Below, in pieces: positions 1 to 10,823 of a stretch of DNA of 64,000 bases. The notes beneath the pieces were generated by a model. That model ran no database searches. It was given only the letters and a program-made list of their open reading frames with translations, and had not been told where the DNA came from. The position numbers were made by a program, and so were the translations under genes. This DNA is from Amylostereum areolatum (Eukaryota; Basidiomycota; Agaricomycetes; Russulales; Stereaceae): contig SAXG01000102.1 of the NCBI GenBank assembly GCA_012932865.1, positions 48,814-112,813 of the forward strand, in the 5' to 3' direction. Within the stretch, counting starts at the first letter, position 1. The number at the start of each line of letters is the position of its first letter.

Positions 1-1343
1 CTAGTAGTAAGAGGACCTTCCTAAACACGTCAAATCCTCTAACTCGCCGTTTAGGTCCAATATCCTCCAAAAAGATCCAATTCGCACGAGAGGTTTTTAC
101 AGATGTCGGATGATAGCGTTCGATGTGGGTGCCAGTGGTCTGCGATCGCTTGTCAGTGGACGATGGCAGTCAAGGGATGGGGCCTGTGAGGGCTAGATTT
201 ATGGGCACAGATACATAGTGCATGGCCTCGCGCATAGTGCGTGTATTATTTCGTCGAGAGCCCTCAATCCCAGTGATGGCGCGAGAGTCAAACCTAGGAC
301 ACTGCCCGCCCTTCTCTATCACCATCGAGCCGACTTCAATTAAGCTATACGAGGAGGCATCGATAGCGTGGGGCAGCACGACGGCGATGCCGTCCTTGGA
401 CAGAAGAGTTCATTTAATCTGTCCCGTGTTCTTGCATATGCACGCTTTCAGCGCGTTGCCACACGTTCGTTCCCTCCGGATGTTCCGCCGTCTCGTCCAC
501 ACGCAATGAAACCTGTGTGACCGTTAGCAGGACCGCCTCGCGAGCCTGCAGATGAATAAAAAGAAGCTGTAGGCTGTCAAGGGCCTTCGATCAACGAATG
601 GAAACAGAGACAAGGACACCTTTTCGTGGTACGCGTCAGCAACACAATTGGGCGCGACGGAATTAGAACTCACGGGCGAACCTGATGAGTTCAATTGTCT
701 CCTCGCATCAACCGTGCGGAGGTGCATAGGACACCTCAGACTTGAGCTGGATCCTGGGCCCATAAACGTCGCCGAATGTTAAGAGCCAGCCATACTTAAA
801 TGTCCAGTTCGCAGATGGGTTCCGAGACCCAAATGAACCCGGACCGGAACATGTAAGTATATGGCTATGGCAGTCAGAGCGATGTGTATTCCTCCTCAGT
901 GAGCATACAGCCTTGTTCGTATTACGATAATCGTGCAGGTCGCCGATGCTTGGCGATCGGTCAGGTGGGGAAGCCCGTTGGGGGAAGAGTGAAAAAGGGG
1001 AGCACGAGGCCGAACGAAAGCGAGGGCGGGTTGCAGAGCCTCGGATCCAGGACAGACGTAGGAAAACGGCTTGGGAAGGTGGTCGTAGAGGAACTTCGGG
1101 TGTCTCGACCTGAGAAAGGAAAGGCGTGGGCGCGGTCTTGAAGAGGGAAAACCCCGCGCAAAAGGCTGGTTGTATTTTGAAACCTATCTCACCCTTATTG
1201 GACTCACTTCGGGAACGTCGATGACGTAGAAGAATGCCGAGAACATTGCCGGAGCCCGGAGCTTGACCGTACCTTCTACGCCTTACTTGCACATCGAGAA
1301 TGGATTTGACAAATCTTCTCATCCTTCTTGAACCCCAACCACC
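1..1343. other. Intergenic stretch with no supported gene
   Basis: I see no reading frame here with recognisable protein character or a convincing exon pattern. Bases 1-25 resemble the inner part of the terminal inverted repeat of the MITE at 2586-2879 (shared core accttcctaaa preceded by an agagg-like run). They may be the tail of a related element cut by the window edge. The stretch just before 1344 is presumably the promoter and 5' UTR of the NAD(P)-binding gene. Confidence 0.5.
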
Positions 1344-2273
1344 ATGTCGCTCACCAAAGTCATCATCGTAGGAGGCCACGGGAAGGTGCGTTTCTCTGCT
1401 GCGTTTACCCCGTATCGAGACAGGTTGACCAAGCCATCGAATGGCAGGTCGCGCTGCGTCTCGCCACGCTCCTGACCAAGACCAAAGCACACGCCGTCAC
1501 CTCCGTCATTCGCTCGCAAGAGCACATCGCTGACCTCAAGGCGGCATCGCCCGACATCACCCCGCTTCTGCTCTCCCTGGAAGACGCCTCCGTCGCCGAC
1601 TTCGCCAAGGCGTTCACGGGCAACGACGTCGTCGTGTTCTCGGCCGGCGCAGGGGGCAAGGGCGGGGAGGAGCGCACGAAAGCGGTCGATCACGACGGCG
1701 CGGTGAAGGTGTTTGACGCCATCGAGGCCGTCGATGGCGCGAAGCCCCGCCTTTTGCTCGTCAGCGCGCTCGACGTGCGCAACCCGGACGTCATCCCCGC
1801 TCACTACGTGCGTCATCCCCCTTCCTTCGCACCATCGAGATTTCTGACAGGACGGAACGCAGGACGAGGACGACATCGCGCTCTCGAAGCGGGTGCGGGC
1901 CGCCATCGCGACGTACTACAAGTGGAAGTACGAGGCGGACAAGAACCTCGTCGCGCGCACCGCGTTCAAGTGGTCGATCCTCAGGCCGGGCGGGCTGTCG
2001 GACGAGGCGGGCACGGGGAAGACGACGATCGGGCGGACGCATTTGAGGCCCATGATCACGGTGCGTCGTCAGTTTTCCTTTGCATTGGCTCTTGTGTGAC
2101 GGGATTTGCAACCGCAATCACAGAGGGACGACGTCGCGCTTGCGTTGCGGTATCTCGTGGATAGGCCGGACGCCGCTGGGCTCGCGATCGACATAGTCGG
2201 AGGAGGCGAGACGTCGGTGGAGCAGGGTTTGGACGCGTTCATCAAGAAGGGGGAGACAGACTTCCTCGGTTGA
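1344..2273 (+). CDS. NAD(P)-binding, NmrA/SDR_a5-like atypical short-chain dehydrogenase
   Basis: Four exons (1344-1385, 1448-1807, 1863-2060, 2124-2273), all with GT-AG introns of about 55-63 nt, give a 250-residue protein. Residues 5-14 (KVIIVGGHGK) form a Rossmann-fold dinucleotide loop of the GGxGK type found in atypical SDRs, directly followed by VALRLATLL. LLLVSALDVRNP is the usual strand-4/5 region, YYKWKYEADK is the YxxxK-like region, and WSILRPGGLSDE is the conserved loop before the C-terminal lid. Length and architecture match fungal NAD(P)-binding proteins of the SDR_a5 group. The substrate cannot be told from sequence; cytosolic location is inferred because there is no signal peptide or membrane segment. 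The ATG at 1344 is chosen because it sits just before the nucleotide-binding strand. It is convergent with the SDR gene on the minus strand. Confidence 0.88.
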
Positions 2274-2492
2274 GCGGCGCAGAGTTTCAACAAAAGGGAA
2301 AATGACGAAGGGTCGAAGTTGTACGAGCATGCTGTAGGTTGGACTGAGTATGATGAATAGATCCGAATTTAGGGTCATTTTTGGAGCTCCTTGGATGCAG
2401 GACGAGTGTCCGAACTGTACTTCTGAACATAAACGCCGCTCTCTATTCTTCATTCACGCTTGTACAGTCTTATGTTGGTCTATGTACAACAC

Positions 2493-2585
2493 TCACTGGC
2501 TCGCCTTCGGTCCAGCCAGCTTGGTCACCAACAAGTTGTCCCGCACGATCTCGTCCTTATGCTTGACGACTTCCTCCAAGTCCCA
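2493..2585 (-). pseudogene. Severed C-terminal exon of the neighbouring SDR gene
   Basis: On the minus strand this reads WDLEEVVKHKDEIVRDNLLV and then TKLAGPKASQ with a stop. That is the expected continuation of the SDR after SGRFFSAT: fungal SDRs commonly have GRxxSA(T/N)WD at this point. It is separated from the rest of the exon by the 294 bp MITE at 2586-2879. Joining across the element after removing one CA/TG target duplication restores the codon tgg and the frame. It is now untranslated unless an unusual transcript skips the element. Confidence 0.85.
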
Positions 2586-2879
2586 CATCAGGAAAAACCT
2601 CCCTTACTAAAATCAACAAATCCAGCAAATTAGCGCTAGTTAGAGGGGGACCTTCCTAAAGTGAACTAACAGGCTCTATTCTCACAAAACCCCGTACACA
2701 TTTCGATGCACCGTCGTCGACATTGACCTCATATTTGCACTTCAAATACATAGTTGAGGCCAGAAGGGTGACAGGGACCTACGTCGACGTAGTGCCTTGC
2801 AGGTTGGCAGCGGGAACAGGGAATTAGGAAGGTCCCCCTCTAATTAGTAGATTTTTAGTAAGGGAGGTTTTTCCTGATG
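2586..2879. mobile_element. MITE-like element inserted in the SDR last exon
   Basis: The 294 bp insert has long inverted ends. Both ends begin catcaggaaaaacctccctt and continue with actaaaa (27 bp identical); after a short divergent stretch they share a second block, ttagagggggaccttcctaa. The flanking dinucleotide CA is present on both sides (2584-2585 and 2880-2881), consistent with a 2 bp target duplication. The centre has no ORF but holds a 14 bp perfect palindrome, ctacgtcgacgtag, at about 2779-2792. No transposase is present, so it is non-autonomous. A 2 bp duplication would fit a Tc1/mariner-like mechanism, although the usual target there is TA, so the family is uncertain. Confidence 0.8.
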
Positions 2880-4022
2880 CAAGTGGCCGAGAAGAACCTG
2901 CGAGGCGACGTCAGCGTCCCACGCCGGTCACTGGCCACACACAGAATCGCGCGACGACGTACCGTCCGCTGAGCCATTCGGCGTTGCGCGCGGTGAGCCA
3001 GAGCGACGTCGCGGCGGCCAACTCGGGCGCGTCGATCGGGGTGAGCAGGCCGCCTGCGTCGCGGGCGATCTGGGTGTCGACGACGCCCGGGTGGACGGGG
3101 TAGGTCTTGATGTCGGGGTACTCTACGCAAGAAACGAGACGTGAGCGGATTCAAGGGTCGGAAAGGGGAGGGTCCAAGCGGGAGGACAGTGGTGCGTACC
3201 GAGAGAGAGGAACTCGGCGAGACGGTTCACGGTGTGCTTGGAGAGGCAGTAGGCGGCGGCGGGGACGATGCGGAGGTGAGCGATGGCGGAGGCCGTGATG
3301 ACGATCTGGCCTTTGGTCTTGAGCAGCTCGGGGAGCGCCGCGCTGGGGTCTCGGGTCAGAATCCCACCGTGGAAGGATGGGACGACTCGGACGTACTGGA
3401 TGAAGTTGAGCACGCCGCGGACGTTGACCTCCTGAACTTGCCAGTACTGCAGCAAATCCTGTTCGTGCGTCTCTGTCGCACCATCAGTAAGTATATGCGC
3501 ATAAGACGTGGTTGTCGTGGGAGACAAGGAAGGAGCGACGCGACCGGTCAAAGTACGCACGCTTTCCGATCGGGGACAGCATCCCCGCGTTGGCCACCAG
3601 GATGTCGACCTTGCCGAACGCGGCGACGGCGCTCTGGACGACCGCGGCGGCGGCGGCGGGGTCCGCTACGTCGCCGGGCCCGAGCAGGACGTGCGCGCCC
3701 GGGACGGCGGCGAGGACGGCGGTCTTGCTGGTCTCGAGGGTGGAGAGGTGGCGCGACGTGAGGACGAGGTGCGCGCCGGCGCGGGCGTAGAAGAGCGCGG
3801 TGGTGAGCCCGATGCCGCGCGAGGCGCCGGTGACGATCACGACCTGGTCTCTGAAGGTTTGGGCGGTGCAGTGCGTCGCGGGGTCGATGAACGGGTATAC
3901 GCTGTGGTTAATGGAAGAAATGGTGAGGAAGGAGAGACGGGGCGAAGGGGGGAGGGGGCATACTCGTGTCGGTCTTGCGCGTTCGGGAACGGAGAGAGCT
4001 CGTCGACGCCGATAGGTGCCAT
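2855..4022 (-). CDS. Classical short-chain dehydrogenase/reductase, C-terminus altered by MITE
   Basis: Start codon at 4020-4022; short introns interrupt the N-terminus, the region after NAGMLSPIGK, the region after VLNFI, before EYPDIKTYP and after LSGR. The protein has the cofactor motif TGASRGIG, then GPGDVADP, the NAG motif (VANAGMLSP), a catalytic serine in VITASAIAH and the active-site YCLSK (YxxxK), followed by PVHPGVVDT. This is a complete classical SDR catalytic core using NAD(P)(H); the substrate is unknown. After SGRFFSAT the frame runs into the MITE, adds CIRKNLPY and stops at 2855. The natural last ~30 residues, still recognisable at 2493-2585, are lost. The catalytic residues lie upstream, but the lost tail normally contributes to subunit packing, so activity is uncertain. 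The acceptor of the last intron and the one inside VLNFI are inferred from frame continuity. Confidence 0.85.
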
Positions 4023-4562
4023 GGATTCTGAAGGAGATCGAATGAGTTCTGGTGAATGAATTTGGTAGGGCGGGGAGGAGCCTAGGATTCTGAGATGTGT
4101 TCGGTGCGTCTGGGAGGTCCTTTATAGGCGTGCGTGGGGAAGGCCACGCAAGCGCATGAGCATGCATGACGAGGTGATATGTCAGGCAGTATATGCGCGA
4201 GATTGACTCAGCTGTTTCACGGGAGGAAAAGCTGAGGTGCATCGTAAGTAAGAAGATGGCCGAGGCATGCCCGATGACGGTGATGAGCAATCTGTTTTCT
4301 CTTGAATGTGTGTTCCGACGGGGCTGCAGTCGAGGACGTGAGGTTGATAAAAACTTTACCACGCTCGGGGGGCGGTGGGGGAGGCGAAGGGAAGGCGAGA
4401 CAACGACGATTGGACGGTCCGAAACGCATGCGCTGTATATATACACACCATCGTCCGATCATAACACGTCTGGCACGACGAAAGTCAGCCACCGGTGGAG
4501 TCGACTGTACCCTCGTACGCACCTGTCTATCCCTACTACCACGCATGCGCACTCCTCCAGAC

Positions 4563-6599
4563 TCAATCGATATCCTCCCGCGCCTTCGTCTTCAACCACT
4601 CGGCAAACGCCGCCCCGCCCGTCGACACCAAAAAGCTCCAGTCGAAAACGGGGCCGAAGAACTGATATTCGGGAAGCGTCGCGAAGAGGTTGGTGATCTC
4701 TCCCGGGTCGGAGGGGGACGCAGAGGGGATGGGCGGGGGGAAGGAGGTGCGGAGCTGGATGAGGGTCGAGAGGAGGTAGATGCTCTGGCGCGAGTTAACG
4801 CCGTTGTCAGGATCCGCGATCGGCTTGTTCGAGGGAGAGGAACGGAGGGAAAGGGCGTACCATGATTTGCGCGAGAACGAGCAGAACGAACGAGGCCACC
4901 CGCGTGCGTCCGGTGACGCGCAGGGCGCGGGTGACGCCGCGCAACACGCGGCGGAGGCTGCTCCAGATGATGATGCCCACGACGAGCAAGTTGATCTGGC
5001 GGAGGACGGAGGGTATGCGCTCCTGGGCGGCGGAAAGCGTGGCGAGATCGATGGGCAGGATCGAGAGGAGGAACGTCAGGATCGAAGTGAGGAGGTCGGG
5101 ATAGTTCGAGTCGGAGGACGCGTTGGTCTTGGGGGTAACGGGGAGGATGATGTTGGCGAGGGACTGCCAAGGGACGACAGCAACGTCAGATGCGCTTCGT
5201 AGGGCGAGAGGACGACGCACGGTGAAACTTCGGAATAGGACGTAGATTCCTGTGGCACGACGCAGGAGACCGTAGAACTGCCCTTGCCACGTCCTGTCGA
5301 AGGACGCCTCGGCGTATTGCTGTCGTAACCACCGTACTTGGGAAGCCATGTTGTCTTCCAAAGCTGACAGGGATTCGACCTCGGTCTTGAGCGTGCCCAG
5401 CTCTGTCGAAATTGACGATATAAATATGGGTGTGTGGGCGGGACGACGGGCGTATGGTCACCTGTGTCGCCCCGAAAGTTGGGCGTGATACGGGAGACCC
5501 AGGACGAGTTCTTGGGCGACGCCTGGAATTTGGTTGAGACGTGAACGGAAAAGATGAGGGGGTGAATATACGTCTGCTTGCTCCCTCGCTCGCCTGCTCA
5601 TGGTGGCGATTTCAGCGCGTCTGTGGTCGATTTCGCCGCGAATCCGGGAGAGGCTCTCTTCAGCTACGCTCACTTGAGCCTGACTGGGGGATTTCCTGTG
5701 ACGCGATCAGGATCGATACGCCTCCACTCAAGTAAGGGTTGTGGTACCTTCTACTACCGCACAAGAACGGGAAGTGGCCCCAGGAAGTCGTGACGGAACC
5801 GAATCCGGATAGCGAACCGAGGAGACCGACGCCGAGAACGGTGAGGCGAGGGAGAGCGGAGGAAAACAGAAAGGGGCCATCCGCGCCTGCTAGCGGGGTT
5901 GGTAGTGGGACGTAGGAGAGGAGAACGAAATAGATGAGGAGGGGCAGTCCGACGGTAAGACCACGGGAAAATGAGGGGATCCAGGAAGTGTCTGCGGAGA
6001 AGCGTGAGTGACTTAATGTTGCAGAGTACAAATGCATGATCTAACTCGTTGTTCCAGAAGACGTCCTGAGAACAGAAGTCGACACGAAACTCATGGATAT
6101 CGGAATGACGACGAGGATAGCAGATAAAAGGACGAAAAGGGATATCCGCCAGTTGAGCAGGCGTGATCTGAAGGCGCGTAAGGCTCGCTGGCGCACTAAA
6201 ACTAGAAGAAAAAACCTACGACGGAGTGAAGATGTCGAGGGCTTGACACATGAGCATCACGAACAGAACGCAGCTTTCGGAGAAGCAGATGGAGAACAGC
6301 GCTCGAGACGCGACCGAGTGCAGAGAGCTGTCCAGCGCGATCTTGTGGGAGGGCGTAGCCGGTGCTGCTGACGGCGGCGGCAGCACATCCAATTCTACAT
6401 CTTCTTCTGGCAGTGACGCATTCGATGCATGCTGGAGCTGCTGTTGCAGTCCTGACTGGACAAATCGACGGCAGGAAAAGAAGAGGGCCGACCTATAAGT
6501 GGTAGATATGGCGGTTATAACAGACGCATCAAATGTTTCGGTATGTTACCTGAGGGTGCTTATTGCTATGGTATCGAATACGAGGTAAGAGGACTTCAT
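4563..6599 (-). CDS. GPHR / ABA-GPCR-like multi-pass membrane protein
   Basis: Related to the Golgi pH regulator and plant GTG proteins (ABA_GPCR family), polytopic proteins of the Golgi/ER linked to anion conductance and lumenal pH. The proposed start at 6597-6599 gives MKSSYLVFDTIAIS, spliced to RSALFFSCRRFVQSG. Later segments match the family in order: FSICFSESCVLFVMLMCQAL, SRLLNWRISLFVLLSAILVV, LPLLIYFVLLSYVPLPTP, the hallmark GLLGSLSGFGSV, a coiled-coil stretch SLSRIRGEIDHRRAEI, FDRTWQGQFYGLLRRATGIY, LVVGIIIWSSLRRVLRGVTR, FVLLVLAQIM, and IYLLSTLIQLR. It ends in FDWSFLVSTGGAAFAEWLKT with a stop at 4563. At least six exons are needed. Two junctions between about 6020 and 6240 do not resolve cleanly into GT-AG introns, so a frameshift or unusual splice there is possible. 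Confidence 0.78.
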
Positions 6600-6879
6600 A
6601 CCTTGTCCACTTGCGATCTTGAAGACGGGGATGACGGTAAGCAGGAGAGAGTTCGACTAGGTCAGACGCGTGACGCAACGCGAGGGCGTGCCTGGAGGTA
6701 CACGTCGCGTGAGAAACGTTACGTCATCTGGATACGCCGCAGGCCCGCGATGATGACCAAGAATAGCCTCCGTCTTCCGTTTCCCCACTTCGCTTTGGTC
6801 TCGACTCTCGACTGGCTCTCCTCCTCTTTGCTCTCCCCGCGCATACCATTCGCCCTCAGGATAGCCAGACGCAGGATTC

Positions 6880-9513
6880 ATGGGCGACCTCGTCAGCGGA
6901 AAAGGCGATCTCTCGGGAACGGCGGTCAACACAGCCTCCGCCACCGCCGCCGACTTCAACCCACCCACCCGAGCGTCTTCAGAGGTGCGCACCCGAACCG
7001 TACATTTCCCTGCTCGAATCCCGGTCTGACCTCTCGTGTAGAACAATATCTTCATTGCTGCCCAGCGCGGCGACATCGCTGTCATCCGTGAGCTCATAGA
7101 GTCCGGACAAGCGCGTGCGACCGACCGCGACGAACAGAACATCACCCCCCTCCACTGGGCCGCCATCAACGCCCAAGTCGCCACATGCCGCTATCTCCTC
7201 GAGCAAGGTGCCGAGGTCGACGCCGTTGGCGGTGACCTCGTTGCGACTCCCATGCAGTGGGCTGCACGTGGCGGCTATCTCTATGTCATCCAACTCCTCA
7301 TCGCCCACAACGCCGACCCTAACATCAAGGACACCCAAGGCTACAACACCCTCCACCTCGTCACCCACTCCTCCTCCATCATGCCACTCCTGTACTTGCT
7401 GCATCAGCCGATCAGCGTCGACGACCGCGACTCCGCGGGGCACACGGCGCTTATGTGGGCCGCGTACCAAGGCGATGCACTCTCCGTCGAACTCCTCCTC
7501 AAGCACGGCGCAAATCCGAACCTCAAGGACGACGCGGGTCTCACGCCCCTGCACTGGGCCGTCGTCCGCGGGAACAAGGTCTGCATACGCCGCCTGTTCG
7601 AGAAGGGGGCCGAGATCGGTGCAAAGGATAACGAGGGCCGTACCGCGCGCGACATGGCCGTCGAACTGAAAAGCTTGGGTGCGTGGAAGCGGGCGCTGGA
7701 GGAAGGCGGCCTTACGGAGGATGGGTTTCCGAAGAAAAAGCCGTTGAGCGAGGTGAGCGCCCAGCCTGCTGGTTCCGGCCTGTACTGACGTTCGCATAGC
7801 GTAACACCAAACTCGCGGTGTTCCTCCTGCCGACGGTGTTCCTCTATCTCATATTTGTGACTTTGTCCGTCCTTCCTTGGTATACGGGGATCATCCTCGC
7901 CATGGCCGAGTTCTTTGGCATGCATCACGTACGTTGGCCTGTTCGTCAGATCCGTCCCGTCTCTAATTCCCGCTTAGGTCGTCACACGCGTGCTCCTCAA
8001 CAAACCTACGTATACAGAGAGCGTTACGGCGAGCCCATACTTCTCTGGCATTATATTTGGCTCCATGGTCTGGATCGCTTTCGTTTGGGCCACCCGTCTC
8101 CTCCAACGTATGTCGCCTTCGTGCCCACCTTCCGACTGCAGCTGATTGTTTTTCAGAAACCGGATCCCATGCCTTTACGCATCTGTCGTTCGCCCTCACG
8201 TTCGGCTTGTGCGCATACAACTTTTTCCGAGCCATCACCCTCGACCCCGGCAGGTGCCCCATGCCAGCCAGCGACGCCGAGCTCAAATCGGTGCGTGCTC
8301 ACGCGAGGCTGCGGATTGTCTGACTGACTGTGAGGGCAGATCATCGAAGACCTCGCCTCTGAAGGCCGCCTAAACGGCCAGACGTTCTGCATCCAGTGCA
8401 TGGTATCACTTTTTCTCCCCTTTTGCCGCCTACTTTCTGACTGTTTGCGTAGGCCAGGAAACCCCTTCGCTCCAAACATTGTCGCATTTGCGACCGCTGC
8501 GTGGCCCGCCATGATCAGTAGGTGGATGTATGCGCATATACCCTCGCCTCGTTGACTCCTTTCTGCAGCCACTGTCCTTGGGTCTGGAATTGTGGTAGGT
8601 CCCTCTGTGGTCTTTGGGACGTCGCTCGTTCTGACATGTTTTTAGTTGGCGTGAACAACCACAGACAGTTCATCATCTTCGTGGCGTCTCTCATCCTAGG
8701 CGTCATTCTCCTTGATCGTCTCACCTGGGCTTGTGAGTTTGTCGCTCCCTCAGCGCCTCGCCGTCTCCTCACCCGTTCTCAGATTTCTCCTCCCTCGAGG
8801 GACTGACCCCACCCTCTCCCGCCTGCCTCCTCCCCACCTCCCTCTGCTCCGTCACGGCGACCGACACCTTCCTCTTCTCCGTCGCCTTCTGGTCGACGCT
8901 CCAACTCGTGTGGACCACCGTCCTCCTAGGCAGCCAGATCTGGCAGATCACGCGCCAAATGACCTCGCTCGAGGTGTCCAACCTCGGCCGGTTCGGGTAC
9001 ATGGGCGGGCGCGGCGGCTCGAGCTACGCGTCGCAGATGGGCATCCGCCACCAGCACCAGCAGACGCTGTCCCCGCCGGACGAGGAGACGCCGACGCTCG
9101 GCGGCGCGCACGGGCACGTGCACGGCACGCGCAGCGGCGGGATGTGCGCCGGGTGCGGGAGTGGCTTCTTGATGAACCTGCTCGGGTTCGACAGATTCAC
9201 GCGCGGCGGGGCCGCGAACGGGCTCGCGCGCTCGGGGAAAGCGGCGAACCCGTTCGATCTGGGGGTGATGGGCAACTGCCGCGACTTTTGGACGCGCGGG
9301 CGTGAGCTCGGGGTCGAGTACGATCGGCTGTACGTCGTGCCGCCGGAGGGGTTCCGCGAGGCGCGGAGGAGGCGGGAGATGGAGGAGGAGATGGAGGATT
9401 CGGGCGCGGGGGCGGCGGGGAGGAAGGGGCTGAGGCAGACGCTGATGATGGGGCTGGGGATCGGGAGCGGGGGAAGACGGACGGGCGGGTACGAGCCTGT
9501 GAGTCAGGCATAG
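6880..9513 (+). CDS. AKR1: Ankyrin-repeat DHHC palmitoyltransferase (Akr1-type)
   Basis: S-acyltransferase of the Akr1/HIP14 type, which attaches palmitate to cysteines of membrane-trafficking proteins in the Golgi/endosome system. The start gives [13 protein letters not shown]. After one intron come about six ankyrin repeats ([20 protein letters not shown] through [13 protein letters not shown]), then paired membrane segments ([20 protein letters not shown] and [16 protein letters not shown]). The zinc/DHHC cysteine-rich domain follows: FCIQCM, then [20 protein letters not shown], then [10 protein letters not shown] and VGVNNHRQF. These pieces are split by short introns, one of them inside the DHHC domain. 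More membrane segments and a glycine-rich cytosolic tail follow, ending ...GGYEPVSQA. All expected catalytic residues are present. It is divergent from the GPHR gene, with starts only about 280 bp apart. Confidence 0.93.
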
Positions 9514-10823
9514 GATTTTGTTTTTGGACGAGACGGACGGACGCGTGTAGATTACGGATTGCGATGTTCTCATGTTTACGAATTCTTGTGATGCATTTTG
9601 GGATGTGGAGGAGGGTGGAGATCCCGTGACTGGCCGGTCGCAGGCACCGTCTAGTCACGTGGTATCCTTGTACCGTTCCTTTCTGTTCGGGCTCCCCGGT
9701 GCTTCGTCTCCTTTGCCTGACCCAACGTTTTTTCGCTGGTCTGGGATACTTTTCTTGGCTCTGGAGTCTGAGAGGCGGCGGAGATCTGACAAGAGCGTCT
9801 AGGCGCGGGAGCGCAGCCGCACCGCCCTCTTGGGGGTTCCACCAAGGTTCCACTTACCATCATCGTCCAGGAGCCGTAACTTGCCAGATATCCTAGCAAG
9901 ATGCTTTTCTTCACTCATATTTCACTCCTACCTTTTTATTGGGGCATTGGCGATGGTTCGAGGTGAGGCGCTCAGTTGCCGTGGCGTCACTCGCCGGTAT
10001 GTGCACAGTTAACGAGATTTCTAATTCTACCTCAGGCATTCTACGGTGCTAGCCTCCGAGTTTATACAAGCCTAACGCGACCTCGAGCCTAGCGGCGACC
10101 GTGCCAACATCACTTCCGTCGTTCGCGCACCCTGACCGCCTAGTATTTACCACCCGATCGGATATGAAGCGAAGGGCGCAAGGACGGACGTCTGTTTTGG
10201 ACGACGAACCTACAGGCTATCCCACAGTGGACGACTGGCGTCCACGCCCCCTCTCCGGCGCTGGGGATGGGCAAACCACACTCGCCCCACCCCCGGTCCA
10301 TCTCCGCGAGCGCGTGCCAGCTCGATATATATACCAACCGCGCGGCTGGACTTCGGAGGTGGGGGGCATCTTCTCCCCCCTCGCGACTAACCTGATTTCA
10401 GGCTGCCCCTTTGTAGGGTCCGTTTCATCGTTGCCAGTGCGGCCTGACTTTTAGGGATGTGACGAGCGTGATGTACCCACCATAACAATGGAACTTGGCC
10501 TTTATTTATGGGTGCGTGACTCTATGTGTCTCTATTGGTGTGTGCCCCGCAGATGAGGTTGATAACCTATGTATGGCACACAGGACCCGACCTCGAGGTC
10601 GTCACCTGCGGCTCGCACACATTCTGCACCACTCAGCGATCGAGGGCTGGCCACTTCTCGGATTACGTTTCCGTGGGTGGCTTGATGAGTTGCCGTATTG
10701 CGTCCGCGCGAACTTGAAGGCGGCGAGCCCTCTCATACATATGCACGCTCGCCCACACCTTGCCACCCGTTTCCCCCCGCAAGCGCAATTCTACTCTAGC
10801 CTCACGGACCCTCCCATTTCGTG
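9514..10823. other. Intergenic and upstream region of DUF6535 gene A, duplicated at 23440-24286
   Basis: No coding sequence is supported. From about 10080 the sequence is recognisably homologous to 23440-24286. Shared blocks include gatcggatatga followed by cgaagggcgcaa, ggctgcccctttgt followed by a gtttcat block, cgaggtcgtcacctgcgg, and cgcacacattctgc. The duplication that made the two DUF6535 paralogues therefore included more than 700 bp of upstream DNA. Confidence 0.7.

Noticed and set aside
708..1490. Minus-strand 260-codon frame at the left of the window
   Set aside because: Overlaps the start of a well-supported plus-strand gene and has no recognisable domain or exon structure.
2586..2879. 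Introner-like spliceable insertion in the SDR exon
   Set aside because: The element does not begin with GT or end with AG on the coding strand, and a stop codon occurs within its first 27 bases, so splicing at its ends cannot restore the frame.
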